NCBI GenBank assembly: GCA_900555955.1
Contig: USNA01000013.1
Location: forward strand, 1 to 10,681
DNA: 10,681 nucleotides
Reading direction: 5' to 3'
From: an uncultured Collinsella sp.
GTDB lineage: Bacteria > Actinomycetota > Coriobacteriia > Coriobacteriales > Coriobacteriaceae
Shown: positions 5,326 through 10,681 of the stretch, in pieces
How the letters are laid out: each line of letters begins with the position of its first letter
Position numbering within the stretch: position 1 is the stretch's first letter
Translations under genes and position numbers: made by a program
The notes under the pieces: model-generated
What the model saw: the letters and a program-made list of their open reading frames with translations, nothing else
Databases searched by the model: none
What the model was told of the DNA's origin: nothing

Positions 5326-6434
5326 TTTAATGTTCCCGGTCCTTGCCGTCTTCTCCCCAGAAGGTGCTCGAAGATGATGCGCAGGTCCTCGTCATCAAGG
5401 CAGCCGCCCTCGAGGCAGCCACGGTCGATGGTATCGATCATCGTCTGCCCCTTCTTCTTCGAGCGGTCGTAGATCACTGTGTCGAGGGATAGCTCCCTGC
5501 CGTCGCGCGTGAACATCTCGTGCATGAATTCGGCACTGTTCGCTTGACTCCAATCGCGTACCGCGTGCTCGAGCGGGCCGCTTCCCCTCGATATGGCGAC
5601 ATCCCAATGCTCGCAGTTAAGCAGAAGAAGTCGGTTCATGAACTCGACGCCCGAAAAACCGAGTCTCGCAAACGGCGGAAATAGAGGGTCATCTGAAAAG
5701 ACCGCAGCATACTCACTGCTCAACGGCATATACGCGAGATGAAAATCGTACGAGTCGTCCTCGGGCCCGATGATGAACATAGGCATCGACGTCGTAACGA
5801 ACCCTGAGCCGACGGGTGCCCTAAGGATGGAGAAGCTCTTCTCAAAAAAAGCCTTTCGAATACGGTTAACTGGCACAATATCATCGTTGGAGAAGAGCAT
5901 GGTTGCGGCGGCGGCAAGCTCGACCACCGCTTGGGAATCCCCGCGCCAATCCGACCAATCGAGCAAGCCGAGCTCATAGGGTGTCAGATGAACGTTTCTG
6001 AGCAGCTCTTCGGCAGTCTCGCGTGACCATTTCTTGTCGACGCGCATACTGATAGGGTGCCGGACGATGATATTTGCTGCCAGCTCGCAAACGGCGGCTT
6101 TCCCATCAGAATACCCTTCGTCTTCGCACTGGTCTTCTTTCTGGCGTTCCAAAAAGCGATCGTAAAGCGGCGCGATGCGGCTCTCGAGCTCAGATAGCTT
6201 AACCTCGATGAGGTTCTGCGCATAGAATCTGTCTGTCGCATCGCCTGTCGCATCGGCATGCTCGACCTCATAAAGATCGCGCATGCTGCAAAGGTTCTCG
6301 CAATTCGTGCGGAAGAAGGAGCCCTTCTGTCTGCTGTAGGCATGAAGCTGCCCGGAGGAATCCGCGAAATGGCGCAGGTAGAACCGCGGCACCCAGTGCT
6401 GCTTTCGCGTCATCTTTCCGGGCAGCTTCGACAT
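5307..6434 (-). CDS. DUF4238 family protein coupled to res
   Basis: A 375-residue protein of unknown biochemical function. The N-terminus MTRKQHWVPRFYLRHFA carries the defining DUF4238 pattern (basic residue, then H-aromatic-V-P, then YLRxF). A predicted helical middle (SELESRIAPLYDRFLERQ) follows, then a mixed C-terminal half with no motif I recognise. There is no signal peptide or membrane segment. The start codon follows the res stop by a single base, so the protein is probably made by translational coupling with the restriction subunit. That argues that it works with, or regulates, the type III system and is not a bystander. DUF4238 proteins are often found near defence genes. It could be a nuclease-associated sensor or a separate abortive-infection factor; the sequence alone does not decide. 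Family call good, function unknown. Confidence 0.82.
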   Translation of the reverse strand: MSKLPGKMTRKQHWVPRFYLRHFADSSGQLHAYSRQKGSFFRTNCENLCSMRDLYEVEHADATGDATDRFYAQNLIEVKLSELESRIAPLYDRFLERQKEDQCEDEGYSDGKAAVCELAANIIVRHPISMRVDKKWSRETAEELLRNVHLTPYELGLLDWSDWRGDSQAVVELAAAATMLFSNDDIVPVNRIRKAFFEKSFSILRAPVGSGFVTTSMPMFIIGPEDDSYDFHLAYMPLSSEYAAVFSDDPLFPPFARLGFSGVEFMNRLLLLNCEHWDVAISRGSGPLEHAVRDWSQANSAEFMHEMFTRDGRELSLDTVIYDRSKKKGQTMIDTIDRGCLEGGCLDDEDLRIIFEHLLGRRRQGPGTLKGQAAY

Positions 6435-6435
6435 C

Positions 6436-9400
6436 CTAAGCCTTCACCGCCTCGTATTGGTAGGTCGTGCGCACGTTGTAATGGAAGTCGTTTCCGAGGT
6501 CCAGCGCCTCGAAGTGCTTCTTGGCGCAGCCGATCTTGATCTTCTCCGCGTCGCGCAGGGCGGGCTCGCCGTTCTTGCCGCCCTTGGTCTCGGTCACGAA
6601 GTACACGCGGCGCTCGCCGTCGGCCTCCTCGACGTACGCCCAGTCGGGGTTGTAACTGCCGAGCGGCGTGTCGATCTTGAACGCCGAGGGCAATTTCGCG
6701 AACACGAGAACCTCCTCCTGCTTGTCTAGAGCCTCGGCAAAGGAGCGCTCGACCCCCGCCGAGTCGTAGACCACGTAGTTGTACAGGCTCTTGCTCGTCA
6801 TGTCCGGCTTCCACGCGTTCTGCCCAAGGTAGGCCGTGTAGTCGTCAAGCTCGAGGTCGCGCATGGTGTACCACTCGTCCTCGGGAAGGCGCACGTACTT
6901 GATGCCCTGGGCGATGAGGTCGTTCTTCACGCGGTTGATCTTGTCGCCGACCTGCGCGAGGAAGGTCGCGGGGTCGATCTCGAACTCGTCGAGGCGGCTG
7001 CAGCCCTCGAGGATCGCCTTGATGGTGCCGCGGGTGAGCCCGACGGCGTCCTGCAGCTCTGCGATCGGGTCGGGAAGGTCGTATTTCACCTTTCCCGAAA
7101 CGGACACCACGGAGGTGCCCGTGCCCTCGGCGCTCACGCCCGCGTCGTCGATGCCCAGCGAGGCACGCTCGCTCGTCACCTGGGGCGGGCGCACGGCGAG
7201 CATGCCGTCGACAGCTTCGATGGCATGCTCGATGAGCTTGCCGGAGTCGACCTCGACCTGGAAGCGCGTGCGCTGGCGGATGCGGTCCCACAGGGCCTGG
7301 AACGCAGGGTCGAGCGTGACGTCCTTCTGCAGCTCGACCGAGACCTCCTTGGCCTTGTCACGGATCTGGACCCTCTGGGACTTGTGGATGATGATCGCCT
7401 CGACCTGCTCCTTGGCAGGCTCGAGCTCGGCGGGGAGCTCGACCTTGCCCTCCTCGGCGGCCGCCTTCAGCTCGGGCGTCACCGCGCCCTTGCCGTCGAC
7501 CATGCCGGTCGCGACGAGGTGGTCGTAGACCTGCTTGGACTTCTCGTAGCCCAGGCGCTCCTCGACGCCATCATCGCCCTTGACCGTGACCTTCGTGAAG
7601 CTCTCCGGAGTGATGACGCCGAACTTGAAGTCCTCAGCCTCAAGCTCCTTCTGCAGGCCGTTGGCGAAGTCGTCGTAGCTCTCGTTCGCGATGACGGTGA
7701 GCACGTTCGCCTCTGGGTCGTACAGGCGCTCGCCATCCTGGTTCACGCACAGGCGCAGACCGCGGCCGATCTTCTGGCGCTTGGTCAGGTTGTCCTTTGT
7801 CTCGACGAGCGTGCAGATCTGGAACACGTTGGGGTTGTCCCAGCCCTCCTTGAGCGCGGAGTGGCTGAAGACGAAAGAGACGTCCTTGTCCGCGTCCTTG
7901 CCGTCCGGGAAGGAGATGAGCGTCTCCTTCTTCTGCATGATGAGCTCGAAGGCCCCGGCGTCGTCGGCGGTGCCGGCGGCTCCCTTGGAGTCCTTGAACT
8001 TGCCCTTCTTGTCCTTGGCGAAGTATCCCTGGTGCACGGCGTGGGGGTCGCGCACCAGCGGGGCGCCGACGGCTTCGTAGCACTCGAGCCACGTGCCCTT
8101 GCCGATCCCCGCCGCCTTTGCGATGCGACGAGGCGCCTTCGAGTTCAGGGCACCTGCGTACTCCTCCTCAAACATCAGGGCGTACAGGCCGTCGTGGACT
8201 TCGGGCTCGTAGACGCGGTATCGGTCGACGCGGTCGATGAAGAAGAGCGAGAGCACCTTCACGCCGCGCGGCCACAGCTCGAACTGGCGGGCCAGGTGGT
8301 CCTCGATGGTGCGGCGGATCTGCGCGCGCTTGACGACCTCCTCGTTGACGTCGCCCAGCGCCTCGCCGAGCTCGAGCACCTCGCCGTTCTGGAACTCTAT
8401 GAACTCGTCGCCCACTGCGGCGCCGATGTTGTTGACCACCCAGCCGCTCTCGTAGTCGCTGTTCTCGCCGCTCTTCTGGTAGAGGTCGTTGCCGGTCTTC
8501 ACCGTGACGGCCTTGCGCTTCTGCGTGCCGTCGGCCTGGCGCACGTCGATGGACACCTTGGCGGAGAACGGGTCGGACTTGACGGACTCGAGCCTCACGT
8601 ACGCGCCGTTGAGGTTCGCCTCGGCCTTGATCGAGTCCACGCAGATGCCCTTCACCAGGTGGCGCTCGAAGGCGTCGACCGGCGTGAGGCGGTAGATCAT
8701 GTTGTAGGCCTGCTTGTGCGTGGCCGAGTAGCGCAGCACGAACAGCGGGTTCAGGCTCTTGATGGCGGCCTTGGCCTGCTTGGTGTTGTCGACGCTCTGG
8801 GGCTCGTCGATGATGACGACGGGCTTGCAGGCGCTCACGAGCTCGCGAGGGCTGAAGCCGCCGGTGAGCTTCTCGCTGGGACGGTGGAAGAGGTTGCCCT
8901 CCTTCGCGGTGCCATCCTTCTCGAGGCCCTTGTTGAACGCGTCGATGTTGATGACCATGACCTGGATGGAGCTCGACGTGGCGAAGTTACCCACCGGCCC
9001 CATGTCCTTCGAGTCGTACACGAAGTAGTCGAGCGGCGTGCGGTCGTAGAGCGTCTCGAAGTGCCTGCGGGTGGTCTGGAGGCTCTTGAGGACGCCCTCG
9101 CGGATGGCCACGCTCGGCACGACGATAACGAACTTGGTGATGCCGTAGCGGCGGTTTAGCTCGTAGATGGAGCGGATGTAGACGTAGGTCTTGCCGGTGC
9201 CGGTCTCCATCTCGACGGTGAAGTCTCGCAGGCGCCCATCGGTGAGGACGTCGGTTGCCGGGAGGCAGCCCTCCTCCTGCACGGCGTGCAGGTTGTCGAG
9301 GAGCTGGCCCGGCGCCACGCGAAGCTCGTTGCCGTGGCCGACCATGAGCTCGCCGATTGCCGTCTGGCCTTTGCGGCCGGAATCGGCGGAGAATACGCTG

Positions 9401-9498
9401 CCAATAAATTGTTGTCCGCGGAACAGGTCGCAGGTTGCTTCGATGGCCTCCAGCTGGTGCTGCTGGTCGGATGAGAACTTGAACTCGAGCGCCGCCAT
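6436..9498 (-). CDS. res: Type III restriction enzyme, Res subunit
   Basis: A 1020-residue ATP-dependent DNA translocase/nuclease that, with its Mod partner, cuts unmodified DNA between two head-to-head sites. Superfamily 2 helicase motifs: Walker A METGTGKT (97-104, K103), DEPQ box (D231-E232-P233-Q234, the type III variant of DEAD), SAT (258-260), SALKEGWDNPN (547-557) and QKIGRGLRL (575-583) with the arginine finger region. The C-terminal nuclease is PD-(D/E)xK: NPDW (D952) followed by E970-T-K972 in VTETKGG. Everything needed for activity is visible and the length is normal. It starts at ATG 9498, one base after the mod stop, with GAGGAC upstream, and its own stop is one base before the DUF4238 ATG. 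Type III Res does not cleave without Mod, and here mod is cut short, so the enzyme may be idle unless Mod is supplied elsewhere. Confidence 0.96.
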   Translation of the reverse strand: MAALEFKFSSDQQHQLEAIEATCDLFRGQQFIGSVFSADSGRKGQTAIGELMVGHGNELRVAPGQLLDNLHAVQEEGCLPATDVLTDGRLRDFTVEMETGTGKTYVYIRSIYELNRRYGITKFVIVVPSVAIREGVLKSLQTTRRHFETLYDRTPLDYFVYDSKDMGPVGNFATSSSIQVMVINIDAFNKGLEKDGTAKEGNLFHRPSEKLTGGFSPRELVSACKPVVIIDEPQSVDNTKQAKAAIKSLNPLFVLRYSATHKQAYNMIYRLTPVDAFERHLVKGICVDSIKAEANLNGAYVRLESVKSDPFSAKVSIDVRQADGTQKRKAVTVKTGNDLYQKSGENSDYESGWVVNNIGAAVGDEFIEFQNGEVLELGEALGDVNEEVVKRAQIRRTIEDHLARQFELWPRGVKVLSLFFIDRVDRYRVYEPEVHDGLYALMFEEEYAGALNSKAPRRIAKAAGIGKGTWLECYEAVGAPLVRDPHAVHQGYFAKDKKGKFKDSKGAAGTADDAGAFELIMQKKETLISFPDGKDADKDVSFVFSHSALKEGWDNPNVFQICTLVETKDNLTKRQKIGRGLRLCVNQDGERLYDPEANVLTVIANESYDDFANGLQKELEAEDFKFGVITPESFTKVTVKGDDGVEERLGYEKSKQVYDHLVATGMVDGKGAVTPELKAAAEEGKVELPAELEPAKEQVEAIIIHKSQRVQIRDKAKEVSVELQKDVTLDPAFQALWDRIRQRTRFQVEVDSGKLIEHAIEAVDGMLAVRPPQVTSERASLGIDDAGVSAEGTGTSVVSVSGKVKYDLPDPIAELQDAVGLTRGTIKAILEGCSRLDEFEIDPATFLAQVGDKINRVKNDLIAQGIKYVRLPEDEWYTMRDLELDDYTAYLGQNAWKPDMTSKSLYNYVVYDSAGVERSFAEALDKQEEVLVFAKLPSAFKIDTPLGSYNPDWAYVEEADGERRVYFVTETKGGKNGEPALRDAEKIKIGCAKKHFEALDLGNDFHYNVRTTYQYEAVKA

Positions 9499-9499
9499 G

Positions 9500-9730
9500 C
9501 TAGACCGTCCTCAATTCGATCTCACAGCCCATGCGCTCGCCGGCGTGCTTGAAGATCTGCACGGCGTTGAGCTTGAGGGTGTCGTCGAGGACGGAATCGA
9601 GGATGAGAACGCGCCTGGGCTCCATGTCGGCGATGGCCTCGAGCGCCTCAATGGTGAGGCCTCGGGACATGCAGCAGACGAGCTCGTCGCAAGCGACGGA
9701 CCAGATGGGATAGCCCGCGGCTTCAGACTT
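9500..9730 (-). pseudogene. mod: 3' remnant of a type III methyltransferase gene (mod)
   Basis: A 76-codon open tail in the frame ending at TAG (9502-9500), one base before the res start. It reads from SEAAGYPIW through MSRGLTIEALEAIADMEPRR to LILDSVLDDTLKLNAVQIF and ends EIELRTV. This tail (LDS, then LKxNAxQIF, then a final hydrophobic-R/K-T-V) resembles the C-terminus of type III Mod adenine methyltransferases, and its place directly before res is where mod belongs. The methyltransferase core (DPPY and FxGxG motifs) is missing. Reading upstream, an in-frame TAA occurs at 9733-9731, exactly where composition changes to AT-rich, so the gene was cut by insertion or recombination. The 5' part may survive beyond the window. 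Mod identity is a position-supported inference. Confidence 0.7.
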
Positions 9731-9742
9731 TTAAATAAAAAA
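9731..9742. other. Junction between high-GC defence locus and AT-rich segment
   Basis: Left of about 9,730 the sequence is GC-rich with strong G/C third positions and encodes the mod tail. To the right it is AT-rich throughout. The mod frame stops at this point. The breakpoint is placed within about 10 bases by the end of plausible Mod sequence. No transposase or target-site duplication can be seen, since only one side lies in the window. Confidence 0.75.
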
Positions 9743-9784
9743 GCCGATAACACATAGGTTTTTTGACCTAATGCGTTATCGGCT
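9733..9784 (-). terminator. Rho-independent terminator of the radical-SAM gene
   Basis: AGCCGATAAC (9742-9751) and GTTATCGGCT (9775-9784) form a perfect ten-base stem, extended inward by CATAGGT/ACCTAATG with one bulge around a short loop. On the minus strand the hairpin is followed by TTTTTATTT (complement of 9733-9741). It lies 28 bases after the stop of the leftward radical-SAM gene. It also shields the mod-res remnant from read-through, and marks the edge of the AT-rich segment. Confidence 0.9.
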
Positions 9785-9811
9785 CTGCGTCTATGCGTCT
9801 GGCACTTTTAA

Positions 9812-10681
9812 TCATTTTTTTTTGAATTTATTATATGTGTTAGCTAACTGTCCACAAGCCGCGTTAATCTTTCTGCCATGAGAAACTCTCATAGTAACTT
9901 CAAGTCCTGCTTGCTCTAATTGATGTTTGAATGCAACTATTTCCCGTTTCTGTGGTGCTTTAATTCTTGAATTGCTTGTTGGGTTGTATTGTAACACGTT
10001 AATCATAACTTTTTTGCCCCGAAACCATTTTGCAAGTTGTCTTACATCTGAGGGCCGGTCATTTATACCCGGTAAAAGCAAATACGCAAAGACAATTTTG
10101 CGATTATGCCTTTCAGAATAGGATAAGGCTTGCTTAACAACATCTTCAATAGCATATATGCGCATGTGAGGAATAATACGATTTCTTGCAGATTGTGTTG
10201 CTGCGTGTAAAGATATTGTCAACTGAATTTTAAGATGTTCCTCGCGCAATTTTTTTAATTGATCGACCGGACCAACTGTTGATATGGTAATGCCGTCGGT
10301 TGGAAAGTTGAGCCCATATCTATCTCGGAGAATATGGATTGCTTTTATCAAGTTGTCATAATTGAATAAAGGCTCTCCCATACCCATAAAAACGATACGG
10401 TTTACTTTTCGACGCAACAATATAATCTGTTGTACGATTTCTGACGATGTTAGATTACGAACAAAGCCATTTCGCCCGGACTCACAAAAAATACAACCAA
10501 CAGGACAACCGACTTGTGTGCTCACGCAAACAGTTCCACCATCTCGCCGCTTGATAAAAACCGTTTCAATGTATTTGTTGTCTTTCAGTTCGTAAACATA
10601 CTTTTCAGTATCACTGCTTTTGCAAATAGGTTGATTTTCAATCTCAACGCAACAGCCTGAACGGACCCCGCGTTTCCGCAG
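9812..10681 (-). CDS. RlmN/Cfr-family radical-SAM rRNA methyltransferase, 5'-incomplete
   Basis: A cytoplasmic iron-sulphur enzyme expected to methylate adenosine 2503 of 23S rRNA (C2 by RlmN, C8 by Cfr). The frame is open to the window edge, so 289 residues are visible and the N-terminal accessory domain is partly missing; a GTG at 10525 is internal. Cluster motif C59-x3-C63-x2-C66 (GCPVGCIFCESG), SAM-binding GMGEP (100-104), SLHAAT, and the catalytic C276 in AACGQL are present. GMGEP and SLHA are RlmN-like, while FAYLLLPGIND and QYNPTS resemble Cfr more than typical RlmN (FEY, PFNP). The AT-rich composition is unlike all other genes here, pointing to transfer from a low-GC bacterium such as a Firmicute. 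It is not assigned as a resistance gene, because sequence alone cannot separate RlmN-like from Cfr-like activity here. Confidence 0.9.
   Translation of the reverse strand: MRKRGVRSGCCVEIENQPICKSSDTEKYVYELKDNKYIETVFIKRRDGGTVCVSTQVGCPVGCIFCESGRNGFVRNLTSSEIVQQIILLRRKVNRIVFMGMGEPLFNYDNLIKAIHILRDRYGLNFPTDGITISTVGPVDQLKKLREEHLKIQLTISLHAATQSARNRIIPHMRIYAIEDVVKQALSYSERHNRKIVFAYLLLPGINDRPSDVRQLAKWFRGKKVMINVLQYNPTSNSRIKAPQKREIVAFKHQLEQAGLEVTMRVSHGRKINAACGQLANTYNKFKKK

Noticed and set aside
7225..9159. 644-codon open frame on the plus strand opposite res
   Set aside because: It is a composition shadow of the high-GC res gene: the product is a low-complexity mix of Leu, Val, Asp, Arg and Ala with no motif, while the opposite strand has every helicase and nuclease motif in order.
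9511..9753. 80-codon minus-strand frame over the mod tail
   Set aside because: It is Ser/Pro/Arg-rich and out of frame; the frame ending at 9500 gives a structured, Mod-like tail that abuts res.
9733..9784. Hairpin as the end of an IS200/IS605-type element
   Set aside because: A perfect stem with a T-run 28 bases after a stop codon is fully explained as a terminator, and no transposase is visible; kept only as a side possibility.
9812..10525. Radical-SAM gene starting at GTG 10525
   Set aside because: Conserved family sequence (KYVYELKDNKYIETVFIK and VCVS) continues upstream in the same frame to the window edge, so this GTG is internal.

Overview
The window joins the end of a chromosomal housekeeping gene to a mobile, defence-carrying accessory region, followed by a piece of clearly different base composition. 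High GC codon usage (positions 1 to about 9,730), strong GGAGG ribosome sites and the gene types fit a high-GC gut actinobacterium of the Coriobacteriia (Collinsella or a relative). That assignment is an impression, not a proof.

Layout: (1) 1-669 is the 3' end of guaA (GMP synthase), a known integration hotspot. (2) 670-1287 has no convincing gene. It holds a Rho-independent terminator, at least eight copies of a 10-base motif GGGGAGTAAA/TTTACTCCCC in both orientations, a 17-base imperfect inverted repeat and three small hairpins. (3) 1288-3548 is the recombination and control module: a leftward XRE-type regulator, divergent from a rightward set of excisionase-like protein, tyrosine integrase and a ribbon-helix-helix (MobC-like) protein. 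The 140-bp divergent promoter region carries three pairs of GTAC spaced exactly 10 bp, two of which lie inside the predicted promoter spacers. (4) 3552-9730, all leftward, is defence cargo. In transcription order it holds a 76-codon 3' remnant of a probable type III methyltransferase gene (mod), a full-length type III restriction subunit (Res), a DUF4238 protein, and a DUF262-DUF1524 (GmrSD-like) nuclease. The first three are joined stop-N-ATG, so they were built as one translationally coupled operon. (5) From about 9,731 the sequence turns AT-rich: a leftward terminator hairpin and a 5'-incomplete radical-SAM rRNA methyltransferase of the RlmN/Cfr family. The boundary cuts the mod reading frame, so a second insertion or recombination appears to have broken the restriction-modification locus.

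How it fits together: Int, Xis and the XRE regulator probably control excision and integration of an element next to guaA. The cargo would protect host and element from phage, but in this window the type III system has lost the methyltransferase that Res needs. The least explained parts are the GGGGAGTAAA array, the GTAC-pair operator, the DUF4238 gene coupled to res, and the RlmN/Cfr-like gene that shows some Cfr-like residues.
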